A program made the translations under genes and the position numbers. This document shows, piece after piece, positions 26,942-36,275 of a stretch of DNA of 64,000 nt; within the stretch, counting starts at the first letter, position 1, and the number at the start of each line of letters is the position of its first letter. Source of the DNA: Spirosoma oryzicola (GTDB lineage Bacteria; Bacteroidota; Bacteroidia; Cytophagales; Spirosomataceae); the NCBI RefSeq assembly GCF_021233055.1, contig NZ_CP089538.1, positions 4,914,501 through 4,978,500 of the forward strand, written 5' to 3'. The notes under the pieces are model-generated. The model had not been told where the DNA came from. It saw only the letters and a list, made by a program, of their open reading frames with translations, and ran no database searches.

Positions 26942-29824
26942 ATGAAGCATCTTTACTGGGTATTAATTAGTCTCCTTACTGTTTCAGTGGCTTATGCTCA
27001 ACGTTGTCCTCCGCTGGTTACACCTACCATTAAAATAACCCAGGTCGGATCACTCAACAAACGGGCAAGCGCGTCATTTTGCCAGGGCGATCAGGTGCAG
27101 CTAAACGCAATTACGGGTACAGCCTCCGTTTCGGCGGTTGCGTACCAGTGGCAACGGGATGGTGTAGATATAAATGGCGCTACACGGCCAACGCTGGTCG
27201 TGAATCAATCGGGCGCTTACACCATAAGTCTACGGCAACAAGGTGTCTGCCCCGACACTACGTTATCAGCCGCGACCACGATCAGCGCGAATCAGTGTGG
27301 CAGTGGCGGTCTGTTACCCATCATTGGTGGACAGTTGGAGGACTTCAACGGTAACGCCGAAGAACTGTCGGCGCTGTTGTTAAGAGCCGCTTATTTCACC
27401 AGCGCCAAGTCATTCGACAACTTTCCCCCGTCGATCAAAGCGTATGTATACCGCAAAAAGGATAGTAGCTCAGTAGCAACCGTTACTATGGTTCGGGGAT
27501 CTGCTATCGACGGTCAGAACACCCCGTTACCGGCAGCCTGCAACGGCGATTCCTCGAGAATAAACAGCGTCGTATATTTCGGGTCGGTTAATTTTCTACC
27601 CTCAGTAAATGACCCGAAAGGCTATTTTGTCACCACCGAACCCGTCTGCTGTCGGGAAGTCAGCAATAACGTGAACGGCACGGGTCCCGTTGTGTACTAT
27701 CTGGAGTTTGGGGACCGCAGCAAATACAACGTCTCCGCACTTAAAAGCTCCTTTGGCGGTATTTTCAATGTGCCTTCGCGTATAGAAACCTGCGTCAATC
27801 AGCCTGTCCGGATCGACACGCGTGCGTATGCGGGTGTTAATTTCGACAAGATCACGTATTCCCTCACCACTCCTCTGACGGGCAATGCCACCACACCCAG
27901 GAAAGAAGTAAACTGGGCGAGTGGCTACGGCGCTAACGCGTTTATGGAAAGCAGCAGTCCGTTGCAGGTCAATCCAAAAGGCGAGATTACCGGAACACCA
28001 ACGAAGGTCGGTACGTATCGCTATGTCGTCAAAGCGGAACTCTACCAAGACTCGTTCAAAGGCTTTGAAATACGCCGTGAACTAGCGCTTCAGGTAAAGG
28101 AATGCCCAGCGGTGATAACGCCTAAAGTCATTGTTTCGGCGGTGGATAAGCCAGCGGAATTGGTTAAAAGTGTCATCTGCCAGAATGGAGCCGTTCAACT
28201 CAACGCCAAAACGCCGTTGCAGGATGTAGATTACCAATGGTATAAAGACAACGTCGCCATTGAGGGTGCGACGGACTCGGTGCTCGTCGCCCGACAGGCG
28301 GGACGGTATACAGTGACCGTTACCAAAGAGATGGCCTGCCCAAGATCGGCCACTTCAGCACCAGTTTCTGTGTCGATCAGTCCAAATCCAACCGTCAATC
28401 TAACGGTAAATAATGCAGCCGGAGCGTTGTGCAACGGAAATTCGTTTACAATCACGGCTACTTCATCGGCTACCGCAACCGGCACCCTCTTCCGCTGGCA
28501 ACGCGATACGTCAGTGATTGCGAGTGAAATAGGCTCTTTTTACAAGACCAACTTAGCGGGTGTTTATAGCGTTACGGTTACTGATGCGAACGGATGCACC
28601 GGTCACTCCACCCCGTTACCAGTCACGCTGAACGAGCCGCCCGAAGCGTCCATTCTTACAACTGCCACCGGTTTTTGTCCAGGAAATTCGCTTCGTTTAC
28701 AAGCCAATACAGGCAATGGATTAACGTATCAATGGCAACGGAACGGGACACCCATCAGCGGGGCTACATCGGCGACCTACGAAGCGGGTACCGCTGGCCT
28801 GTACAGCGTTCTCGTTGGAAATGTAAATTCCTGTACCACCCTATCGGGACTTAAAACAATTTCAGCGTCAACAGTGCCCACGGTCAAACTTAGCGGGCCT
28901 ACCCAGCTTTGTCGTGGACTGAATGTCAGGCTAACCGCCATAGCCAGCGAATCATCATTGCAATACACTTGGCTCCAGAACGAAACCGTTATAACCGGTG
29001 CTCAGGCCACCACATTGGCCGCAAAAAGCGGAGGAATTTACCAGGTTCAGGTCACAAATGCCAACGGATGCTCAGCCGTATCAGCCAACTGGTCTTTGAC
29101 GGAAGTAGACAAACCAACGGTTTCGCTGGATTCAATTCTTCCTTTCTGCGGAACGGATAACGCGCCCGTACTACTAACAGGAACGCCAGCGGGGGGAATC
29201 TTCAGCGGGAACGGGGTATCGGGCAATCAGTTCTGGCCAGAACAAGCCGGAATAGGCGCGCACGAGGTAACCTACACTGTTACCGGAAATACGGCTTGCC
29301 CGGTCATAACTGCGCAACGAACGGTGCTTGTCCGGGCGTTGCCCGCTCTGGATTTACCCACCGACCTAACGATTCAGCCCGGCGCATCGGCTAGCTTACC
29401 AGGTCCGGTCAATACGAACTATCGATACAATTGGAGTCCGTCTGCTGGATTAGATAATGCGTCCATTGCCCGCCCGACTGCTTTTCCTGCTTCCAGCACC
29501 TTATACACGCTGACCGTTCGCGACCAGTTTGGTTGTCAATCGGTAGATAGTATGATGGTCTACGTTGAATCACGCTTGTATATCCCGGATGCATTTACAC
29601 CAAACGGCGATGGCAACAATGACGTTTGGGTACTGCGCAACATAGAAAAGATCAAGAATGTAGAAGTAACAGTATTTAACCGCTGGGGAACCGTTGTTTT
29701 TCATTCAATCGGTTACGAAACGCCGTTCGACGGAAAAGACTTACCCAATGGGGCCTATGCTTACGAAATCAACTACGGCGAGCCCAGAAAACGATTGACA
29801 GGAACAGTTATGATACTACGCTAA
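26942..29824 (+). CDS. T9SS-secreted Ig-repeat protein with gliding-motility-type (type B) C-terminal domain
   Basis: A 960-aa protein with a signal peptide (LYWVLISLLTVSVAYAQ). Repeated Ig/PKD-like modules share the motifs CQGDQVQLNA, YQWQRDG and NQSGAYTISL; about six copies can be read, each with a FCPGNSLRL-type Cys and a GxYxVxV strand. A unique region at residues 120-370 (GGQLEDFNGNAEELS, YFTSAKSFDNFPPSIKAYVYRKK) is not recognised. The C-terminal about 90 aa (YIPDAFTPNGDGNNDVW, VEVTVFNRWGTVVF, NGAYAYEINY) is the CHU_C/type B sorting domain used by T9SS. It should be displayed at the cell surface or released. Stands alone as a plus-strand gene. Confidence 0.9.
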   Translation: MKHLYWVLISLLTVSVAYAQRCPPLVTPTIKITQVGSLNKRASASFCQGDQVQLNAITGTASVSAVAYQWQRDGVDINGATRPTLVVNQSGAYTISLRQQGVCPDTTLSAATTISANQCGSGGLLPIIGGQLEDFNGNAEELSALLLRAAYFTSAKSFDNFPPSIKAYVYRKKDSSSVATVTMVRGSAIDGQNTPLPAACNGDSSRINSVVYFGSVNFLPSVNDPKGYFVTTEPVCCREVSNNVNGTGPVVYYLEFGDRSKYNVSALKSSFGGIFNVPSRIETCVNQPVRIDTRAYAGVNFDKITYSLTTPLTGNATTPRKEVNWASGYGANAFMESSSPLQVNPKGEITGTPTKVGTYRYVVKAELYQDSFKGFEIRRELALQVKECPAVITPKVIVSAVDKPAELVKSVICQNGAVQLNAKTPLQDVDYQWYKDNVAIEGATDSVLVARQAGRYTVTVTKEMACPRSATSAPVSVSISPNPTVNLTVNNAAGALCNGNSFTITATSSATATGTLFRWQRDTSVIASEIGSFYKTNLAGVYSVTVTDANGCTGHSTPLPVTLNEPPEASILTTATGFCPGNSLRLQANTGNGLTYQWQRNGTPISGATSATYEAGTAGLYSVLVGNVNSCTTLSGLKTISASTVPTVKLSGPTQLCRGLNVRLTAIASESSLQYTWLQNETVITGAQATTLAAKSGGIYQVQVTNANGCSAVSANWSLTEVDKPTVSLDSILPFCGTDNAPVLLTGTPAGGIFSGNGVSGNQFWPEQAGIGAHEVTYTVTGNTACPVITAQRTVLVRALPALDLPTDLTIQPGASASLPGPVNTNYRYNWSPSAGLDNASIARPTAFPASSTLYTLTVRDQFGCQSVDSMMVYVESRLYIPDAFTPNGDGNNDVWVLRNIEKIKNVEVTVFNRWGTVVFHSIGYETPFDGKDLPNGAYAYEINYGEPRKRLTGTVMILR

Positions 29825-30016
29825 CAAGGGGCGATAATTATCTCGCAGGGGCTTATCATCTAAACAAACGCAGTCAGGTTTATAAACGTGTCTTGTTTAC
29901 TTCCCCGCTGTGCTAGCGTCGATTTTCGATACCGCTGAGAAACGGCTCTAGCATTGACCGTGTCACGCCATCAATTGCTTTAAACAGGATTAGGCTCTTA
30001 AATGCAGTCTTTTACT

Positions 30017-30086
30017 GTGGTGTCGGTTTCTCAAAACCGACACTTCGCGGCTTTTATCAATGTCGGTTTTGAGAAACCGACACCAC
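30017..30086. repeat. REP-like palindromes, copies 3 and 4, in inverted orientation
   Basis: Two 26-base elements (30017-30042 and 30061-30086) are exact reverse complements of each other, 18 bases apart. Each one is itself a hairpin: TGTCGGTTT, loop CTC or GAG, AAACCGACA. Thus one long or two short hairpins can form. Core and flank are shared with the elements near 1377, 2492 and 63621. Confidence 0.85.
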
Positions 30087-30364
30087 CACAGGGTCAATAC
30101 CGCCATGAACCAACTAACTGGGAACCAATACTCATACGCTGTTTTTGTCGTTCAATAAATGGCTACTTATCTCAGAGGATACGAGTCCTCTAATCTAACT
30201 TATTCACTAACCGTGTCAGTCTCTCCTGACCGATCCACCACGTCAATTAAGTCTCAATCGCTTCTTAGCCATAAGGCGTGTTCAACACGATATATAGCGC
30301 ATTTTGTGCAGTAGATCAACTGACAATTAACGCCTGTTACGTTTCAACTGGTCTACCTAATAAC

Positions 30365-30399
30365 AAAAAGTGCTGATTACGGCGTAATCAGCACTTTTT
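30365..30399. terminator. Bidirectional Rho-independent terminator
   Basis: A perfect 16-bp stem (AAAAAGTGCTGATTAC/GTAATCAGCACTTTTT) with a 3-base loop GGC. The A and T runs at both ends give a T-tract on either strand. It lies 31 bases past the stop of the 1739-aa gene and downstream of the convergent 960-aa gene. Confidence 0.92.
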
Positions 30400-30430
30400 A
30401 GATGAGAAAGCTACTATTCTATCGAGTAAA

Positions 30431-33400
30431 TCAGTCAGGGAACGGATCTCTGTTTTCGGAGTTGATCCAATCGATTATGCAATATTCACCCGAATTGTAA
30501 GAACGACCGTCGTTGTACGCATGCGGCTTAATCGAGATCTGACTGACCACACCCTGCCAGGCAGTGTTGCCTGACAAATCAACTATCGCCGTATGCCACT
30601 GTCCATCTGGAATTACGTCAAAAAGAACCGTTTGAATCGGAGCGTCGGCGCTTCCGTTGGCAAACCGGACTTTATCCTCATCGACAAACCGGTTATTGTT
30701 TGACAAATCAAGTGGACCATCGCTTTTCTGACGGTTACGTTGGAATTTCAACGACCATTTTGTCTGATTACCAGAATATTTGTAGCGAATGTAAAACTTG
30801 TTGAACTGGCTGGTCTCCCAACATACACCGGGCGACTGCATAACGGCGTGTGCTCCGTTGCTGAGGTATACCTTCCAGCCCTGACGCGACTTTCCGTTGA
30901 ACGTGTCATCCCAGGTGTGGACATCGTCACCATCGCCCGAGTTTAGGCTCCATCCTTCCCGACCTGGGCGGTTGAACTTGAACTTCGGTGTACGATCAGG
31001 GCGGTAAGACTGTGCATAAACGTAAGCCCGTACTTCATCGACGGTACCAACAATCACTTTAGCCGTATGCCGCCAGATTATACTGTTGTCCAGGATTTCG
31101 GCAGGTGACGAGGTAATTGAAGCATAAGTTCCTCCCATCGATGGGTTAGCGGCATCGAAACCGCCATCACCCCAGAAACCATAAGCGGCTTTAATGTTGT
31201 CTTTTAGCATCAGGCCGATACCAAACCCATCGGTTCCGCCAACCCATATCCAGGGTTCTGACAGATAAACGCCGTTCGGTCTGCCACCGTTTTTACCAAC
31301 CCCATTGCGGTTGCTCGGTCCTGTCTCAGGTGCAATTGTCGTTACGCCATCGTTGGAGTACGGACGATCTCCATCATACCATTTGAAAACCCGCAGTCCA
31401 TTGACATACAAGCAAGGATTTTCCTGCGATTTCGTAACGTGCCGCCCGGCATAACTAGTCCGGTTAAACGTAGACTGATAGTGGAGATCGAGCGCTCGGT
31501 CGTCCAGGGTACCCCACTTCTCGAAAATGACCTGGTCACCAACATACAGTCGATTCTGTCCGTAAATAGGTGGTCTCGTTTTCGTGTAGAAACCCGATGA
31601 TATTCGACCAAACTTCAACAACTGACCGCTATTCATAAAATCGTCCCCAGCCTCGTTCGGATTGAAGCCAAGTCCTCCATCGTAACCCGGCGGGTTCTGA
31701 CCGTCCACCGGATAGCTGCTACCAGCCGCACCGTCGAATTCGTTGGTGTAGAAAGGCTTCGGCAAAGCATAGAGACACTCGGACAAGCCTTGACCCAGGA
31801 AGATTCGTCTTGGTGGACCCGAACGATCTACAACTCTATTTTCATCGCCGTCGTACCGATTCGGGTTGTACAACAGTGTATGCGTTGAATTATGCTGCTT
31901 GTTAAATATCTGATAAACAGCCCCCCCCATTCCTGGCTGCTGCGAATCGGTAGTTTGGTTACGCAGCGCAAGTTTGACTCTAATCTTATCGTTTTCAAAA
32001 ACGGGGAATGCATCATCAGTAGACGACTCACCCGGTGCAGTATAATCAAAGTTATCGCCCCGGTACGAGTACACACCTAGTTCGGGACAGCCCGTTACTC
32101 GTAACGTAACCGTATCTTTTTTGGCAACACAGCCTAACTTCGAAGCGGTAACGGTATAGATGAAATTACCATTCGAATTCGGTACATTGACCGTAGCCGA
32201 CTGACCGTACTGGGCCACTCCGTTACCATTCCACGAATAGTTTACGCCATCACAATCAGGACCATTGCAATTAGCTGATAAATTGACGCTTGCGCCACAA
32301 GACAGATCGGTACTGCTGGCACTTGCTTTTGGGGTAAAGGCACATTTCGGCAAGTCACAGGAAGTAACATAAACCGTGTTAGACGCTGCACTGCTGCAGC
32401 CATTAGCAAAACAGGTAGCCGAGTACTCCCCCGCCGTGCTCACCACCAGACTGCTCCCCGTCACCCCTGTCGACCAGCTCACCGTACCGCTGCAACCGCT
32501 GGCCGTCAGACTCACACTCGAGCCGTTGCACAGCTGGGCGCTGCCCGATACACTCACCACTGGGGCCGAAGGCGGAGTGCAGACTGTCTCGCTGCTGGGC
32601 TTGATACAAACCTGATCAAAACAGATGTAACCCTCCTCGGTACCACTGCTCAGGCCGATGACGTGGTTGCCCGCCGTCAGCTCGAAGCTGCCCACCAGCT
32701 GGTTTTGGAAGCTACGGCTCAGGTTGCAGTTGACCGTCTGGCTCTTGCCGTCGATGCGTACGATAGCCTTCACCGCCCGCTCGGGGGCCATGTAACGAAA
32801 GCTCAGTTGGTAGGTGCCCGCGCTGGTCACGCTAATGCTCTGGTTGCGCACCTCATACTGGTTGCCCGAGCACACCGCCGTAAACGACACGCAACTGCTG
32901 GTCGACACAACCGGCGTAGTAGGCGTGGTAGTGGGGGTACAGGCCGTCACCGAGACCACGTTCGAGGCTGGGCTGCTGCAACCGTTGGCCGAACAGGTGG
33001 CCGAGTACTCCCCCGCCGTGCTCACCACCAGACTACTCCCCGTCACCCCCGTTGACCAGCTCACTGTACCACTACAGCCGCTGGCCGTCAGACTCACACT
33101 CGAGCCGTTGCACAGCTGAGCGCTGCCCGACACACTCACCACCGGGGCCGAGGGCGGAGTGCAGACCGTCTCGCTGCTGGGCTTGACGCAAACCTGATCA
33201 AAGCAGATGTAACCTTCATTAACCCCGCTGCTCAGACCGATGACGTGGTTGCCCGCCGTCAGCTCGAAGCTGCCCACCAGCTGGTTCTGGAAGCTACGGC
33301 TCAGGTTGCAGTTGACCGTCTGGCTCTTGCCGTCGATGCGTACGATAGCCTTCACCGCCCGTTCGGGAGCCATGTAGCGAAAGCTCAGCTGGTAGGTGCC

Positions 33401-35650
33401 CGCGCTGGTCACGCTGATGCTCTGGTTGCGCACCTCGTACTGGTTACCTGAGCACACCGCCGTAAACGACACACAACTGCTGGTCGACACAACCGGCGTG
33501 GTCGGTGTCGTGGGCGTAGTAGGCGTGGTGGTAGGGGTACAAGCCGTCACCGAGACCACGTTCGAGGCTGTGCTGCTGCAGCCGTTGGCCGAGCAGGTGG
33601 CCGAGTACTCCCCCGCCGTGCTCACCACCAGACTGCTCCCCGTCACCCCCGTTGACCAACTCACCGTACCACTACAGCCGCTGGCCGTCAGACTCACACT
33701 CGAGCCGTTGCACAGCTGGACGCTGCCCGACACACTCACCACCGGGGCCGAAGGCGGAGTGCAGACCGTCTCGCTGCTGGGCTTGATGCAAACCTGATCA
33801 AAGCAGATATACCCTTCATTAACCCCGCTGCTCAGACCGATGACGTGGTTGCCCGCCGTCAGCTCGAAGCTGCCCACCAGCTGGTTCTGGAAACTACGGC
33901 TCAGGTTGCAGTTGACCGTCTGGCTCTTGCCGTCGATGCGTACGATAGCCTTCACCGCCCGCTCGGGGGCCATGTAACGGAAGCTCAGCTGGTAGGTGCC
34001 CGCGCTGGCCACGCTAATGCTCTGGTTGCGCACCTCGTACTGGTTGCCCGAGCACACCGCCGTGAACGACACGCAACTGCTGGTCGACACAACCGGCGTG
34101 GTCGGTGTCGTGGGCGTAGTAGGCGTGGTGGTAGGGGTACAAGCCGTCACCGAGATCACGTTCGAGGCTGTGCTGCTGCAGCCGTTGGCCGAGCAGGTGG
34201 CCGAGTACTCCCCCGCCGTGCTCACCACCAGACTGCTCCCCGTCACCCCCGTCGACCAACTCACTGTACCGCTGCAACCACTGGCCGTCAGACTCACACT
34301 CGAGCCGTTGCACAGCTGAGCGCTGCCCGACACACTCACCACCGGGGCCGAGGGCGGAGTGCAGACCGTCTCGCTGCTGGGCTTGATGCAAACCTGATCA
34401 AAGCAGATATACCCTTCATCAACCCCGCTGCTCAGACCGATGATGTGGTTGCCCGCCGTCAGCTCGAAGCTGCCCACCAGCTGGTTTTGAAAATTACGGC
34501 TCAGGTTGCAGTTGACCGTCTGGCTCTTGCCATCAATACGCACGATGGCCTTCACCGCCCGTTCGGGGGCCATGTAACGGAAGCTCAGCTGGTAGGTGCC
34601 CGCGCTGGCCACGCTGATGCTCTGGTTGCGCACCTCGTACTGGTTGCCCGAGCACACCGCCGTGAACGACACACAACTGCTGGTCGACACAACCGGCGTG
34701 GTCGGTGTCGTGGGCGTGGTGGTAGGGGTACAAGCCGTCACCGAGATCACGTTCGAGGCTGCACTGCTGCAGCCGTTGGCCGAGCAGGTGGCCGAGTACT
34801 CCCCCGCCGTGCTCACCACCAGACTGCTCCCCGTCACCCCTGTCGACCAGCTCACCGTACCACTACAGCCGCTAGCCGTCAGATTCACGCTCGAGCCGTT
34901 GCACAGCTGGGCGCTGCCCGACACACTCACCACCGGGGCCGAAGGCGGAGTGCAGACCGTCTCGCTGCTGGGCTTGATGCAAACCTGATCAAAGCAGATG
35001 TAACCTTCATCAACCCCGCTACTTAGGCCGATGGTGTGACTACCCGCCTTCAGTTCAACGCTGCCCACTAGCTGGTTCTGGAAACTACGGCTCAGGTTGC
35101 AGTTGACCGTCTGGCTCTTGCCATCAATACGCACGATGGCCTTCACCGCCCGCTCGGGGGCCATGTAACGAAAGCTCAGCTGGTAGGTACCCGCGCTGGT
35201 CACGCTGATGCTCTGGTTGCGCACCTCGTACTGGTTACCCGAGCACACCGCCGTGAACGATACACAGCTGCTGGTAGCCCGATTGCTCGTGTCAGCAGCA
35301 GTCAGAACTGTAAGTTGCCTAGTTGAACCCGCTTCTAGCTTAACAGACTGCGTACTAGATTTCGTAGATAAATTCTGATGGTCACTCCGTAATGTTCTTA
35401 CAAATCGAAAAGAGTTATCGTCAGTGGCCGAGGTGGACAGCTCTTGTCGAGCAGATGACGGCAAATACGTATAATTCGTGGATAAGAGAATGGAAATAGT
35501 CTTCGCTGAACCAGTTATCAGCTCTATTCCGAGAGGGTTTTTTGTGATTGGAAAACTGTATAAGGGGGGAGAAACCAATAGAAGCAATAAAAGATAAGGT
35601 ATAATGCGCCTAAGGATACATCCTTTTAGAATGTAGAGAGATAAAGTCAT
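30431..35650 (-). CDS. Giant secreted protein: five tandem modules plus unnamed two-domain family C-terminus (member 3)
   Basis: A 1739-aa protein with a signal peptide (RRIIPYLLLLLLVSPPLYSF). Residues about 127-1100 are five nearly identical units of about 195 aa. Each unit has a CBM-like jelly-roll half (CVSFTAVCSGNQYEVRN, GTYQLSFRYMAPERAVKAIV, GSFELTAGNHVIGLSSG, GYICFDQVCIKP) and an Ig-like half (SAQLCNGSSVSLTASGCSG, VSTAGEYSATC). The units are joined by (TTP)n linkers. A further Ig-like Cys-rich module follows. The C-terminal about 550 aa match the two smaller secreted proteins nearby (GFNPNEAGDD, FEKWGTLDDRALDLHY, SQENPCLYVNG, DGQWHTAIVDLS, WQGVVSQISIKPH). No T9SS sorting domain is seen at the end, and no lipobox. 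Likely a cell-surface or matrix glycan-binding protein. Confidence 0.85.
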   Translation of the reverse strand: MTLSLYILKGCILRRIIPYLLLLLLVSPPLYSFPITKNPLGIELITGSAKTISILLSTNYTYLPSSARQELSTSATDDNSFRFVRTLRSDHQNLSTKSSTQSVKLEAGSTRQLTVLTAADTSNRATSSCVSFTAVCSGNQYEVRNQSISVTSAGTYQLSFRYMAPERAVKAIVRIDGKSQTVNCNLSRSFQNQLVGSVELKAGSHTIGLSSGVDEGYICFDQVCIKPSSETVCTPPSAPVVSVSGSAQLCNGSSVNLTASGCSGTVSWSTGVTGSSLVVSTAGEYSATCSANGCSSAASNVISVTACTPTTTPTTPTTPVVSTSSCVSFTAVCSGNQYEVRNQSISVASAGTYQLSFRYMAPERAVKAIVRIDGKSQTVNCNLSRNFQNQLVGSFELTAGNHIIGLSSGVDEGYICFDQVCIKPSSETVCTPPSAPVVSVSGSAQLCNGSSVSLTASGCSGTVSWSTGVTGSSLVVSTAGEYSATCSANGCSSTASNVISVTACTPTTTPTTPTTPTTPVVSTSSCVSFTAVCSGNQYEVRNQSISVASAGTYQLSFRYMAPERAVKAIVRIDGKSQTVNCNLSRSFQNQLVGSFELTAGNHVIGLSSGVNEGYICFDQVCIKPSSETVCTPPSAPVVSVSGSVQLCNGSSVSLTASGCSGTVSWSTGVTGSSLVVSTAGEYSATCSANGCSSTASNVVSVTACTPTTTPTTPTTPTTPVVSTSSCVSFTAVCSGNQYEVRNQSISVTSAGTYQLSFRYMAPERAVKAIVRIDGKSQTVNCNLSRSFQNQLVGSFELTAGNHVIGLSSGVNEGYICFDQVCVKPSSETVCTPPSAPVVSVSGSAQLCNGSSVSLTASGCSGTVSWSTGVTGSSLVVSTAGEYSATCSANGCSSPASNVVSVTACTPTTTPTTPVVSTSSCVSFTAVCSGNQYEVRNQSISVTSAGTYQLSFRYMAPERAVKAIVRIDGKSQTVNCNLSRSFQNQLVGSFELTAGNHVIGLSSGTEEGYICFDQVCIKPSSETVCTPPSAPVVSVSGSAQLCNGSSVSLTASGCSGTVSWSTGVTGSSLVVSTAGEYSATCFANGCSSAASNTVYVTSCDLPKCAFTPKASASSTDLSCGASVNLSANCNGPDCDGVNYSWNGNGVAQYGQSATVNVPNSNGNFIYTVTASKLGCVAKKDTVTLRVTGCPELGVYSYRGDNFDYTAPGESSTDDAFPVFENDKIRVKLALRNQTTDSQQPGMGGAVYQIFNKQHNSTHTLLYNPNRYDGDENRVVDRSGPPRRIFLGQGLSECLYALPKPFYTNEFDGAAGSSYPVDGQNPPGYDGGLGFNPNEAGDDFMNSGQLLKFGRISSGFYTKTRPPIYGQNRLYVGDQVIFEKWGTLDDRALDLHYQSTFNRTSYAGRHVTKSQENPCLYVNGLRVFKWYDGDRPYSNDGVTTIAPETGPSNRNGVGKNGGRPNGVYLSEPWIWVGGTDGFGIGLMLKDNIKAAYGFWGDGGFDAANPSMGGTYASITSSPAEILDNSIIWRHTAKVIVGTVDEVRAYVYAQSYRPDRTPKFKFNRPGREGWSLNSGDGDDVHTWDDTFNGKSRQGWKVYLSNGAHAVMQSPGVCWETSQFNKFYIRYKYSGNQTKWSLKFQRNRQKSDGPLDLSNNNRFVDEDKVRFANGSADAPIQTVLFDVIPDGQWHTAIVDLSGNTAWQGVVSQISIKPHAYNDGRSYNSGEYCIIDWINSENRDPFPD
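32352..35272 (-). repeat. Five tandem protein-coding repeats with variable TTP linkers
   Basis: Copies are nearly identical at DNA level. The marker TGGTCGACAC occurs at 32899, 33481, 34081 and 34681, and the equivalent point of the first copy is at 35272. The spacings are therefore 582, 600, 600 and 591 bases. The differences are multiples of 9 bases and equal whole Thr-Thr-Pro units in the linker, so the frame is kept in every case. Confidence 0.92.
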
Positions 35651-35764
35651 AATAAGTTGGATAAAGATACTTTATAAGTAATTAATACTTAATCAATGCT
35701 GTAATATTAGCAAATCTTATGCCTATGATTGACAATTAATTCTATATGTTTAATAATTTGTTAC

Positions 35765-35772
35765 CAAATATA
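35765..35772 (-). promoter_or_regulatory. Possible -7 promoter element of the 1739-aa gene
   Basis: Minus-strand TATATTTG, an exact TAnnTTTG match, 114 bases before the start codon in AT-rich DNA. No clear -33 TTG was found. Confidence 0.3.
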
Positions 35773-36199
35773 AATAACTTATAATTAAGTATACATCATT
35801 CGATTAGGTTGAGACTGTCTTATATGAGCGGATCGGGCATGGTTAGTCCCTATCGGGGAGGGCACACCTGAAAGCAAGAGGCAGCTTGTTTGCGGGCAAC
35901 GTGCCAACAGAAGGCTTGGCGGGGTCTTTTTTGCTGGATGAATCCTAACAATAATCCGCTTTGCCTGAATGTAGCAGTATGTCAGGCTTGGCCAATGAAC
36001 AAGAGAACGCTAATTAACCTTGAACGGCAAACTAAAAAGGCTACTAACTTCAGAGATTCTTCATCTATTGAGATAGTATGGCACTAGTTTTGTGCAGGCT
36101 TGGCTCACCTCTACATCAACAAGAATAAGCCACAGTGAGTAATCCCTGAAGTGATCTGTTTTTGCAAGGATAGAACTCACATTATGTTACTGAAACGAC

Positions 36200-36231
36200 A
36201 AAAAGCGCCCAGCCTTAGGAGGTTGGGCGCT
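36200..36231 (-). terminator. Rho-independent terminator of the TonB receptor gene
   Basis: 11-bp stem AGCGCCCAGCC/GGTTGGGCGCT with one G-T pair and a 6-base loop. On the minus strand it is followed by TTTTT. It lies 45 bases past the stop codon at 36276. Confidence 0.88.
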
Positions 36232-36275
36232 AAACAGTCTCTAAATTACTGTATATTAAGTAACAATTTTCCTTC

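Larger units (their letters stand above)
29825..30430. other. Convergent intergenic region, about 600 bases
   Basis: No gene seen. It contains the inverted pair of REP-like palindromes (30017-30086) and a strong bidirectional terminator (30365-30399). A 63-codon plus-strand frame across the palindromes is not protein-like. Confidence 0.6.
35651..36275. other. Intergenic region, about 625 bases
   Basis: The left part is AT-rich and holds a possible -7 box (35765-35772). The middle has higher GC with a 65-codon plus-strand frame at 35890-36087 that I do not accept as a gene. The right end holds the TonB receptor gene terminator at 36200-36231. Confidence 0.5.

Noticed and set aside
30002..30193. 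63-codon plus-strand frame
   Set aside because: It runs straight through the palindromic repeats, so the frame is an accident of the repeat sequence.
33845..35026. A 393-codon open frame on the plus strand, opposite the tandem modules, with shorter relatives in each copy
   Set aside because: The module spacings (582, 591, 600) are multiples of three and the copies are nearly identical, so an antisense frame open in one copy is open in all. The product is low-complexity (His, Arg, Ala, Thr) without start context, and the sense strand encodes clear domains.
32352..35272. CRISPR array or transposon arrays as an explanation of the strong repeats
   Set aside because: Units are about 590 bases long, wholly coding and in frame, with no short repeat-spacer alternation and no terminal inverted repeats.
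35890..36087. 65-codon plus-strand frame in the gap before the TonB receptor terminator
   Set aside because: Unlikely composition (many Cys, Trp and Asn in no pattern), no promoter, no neighbour support.
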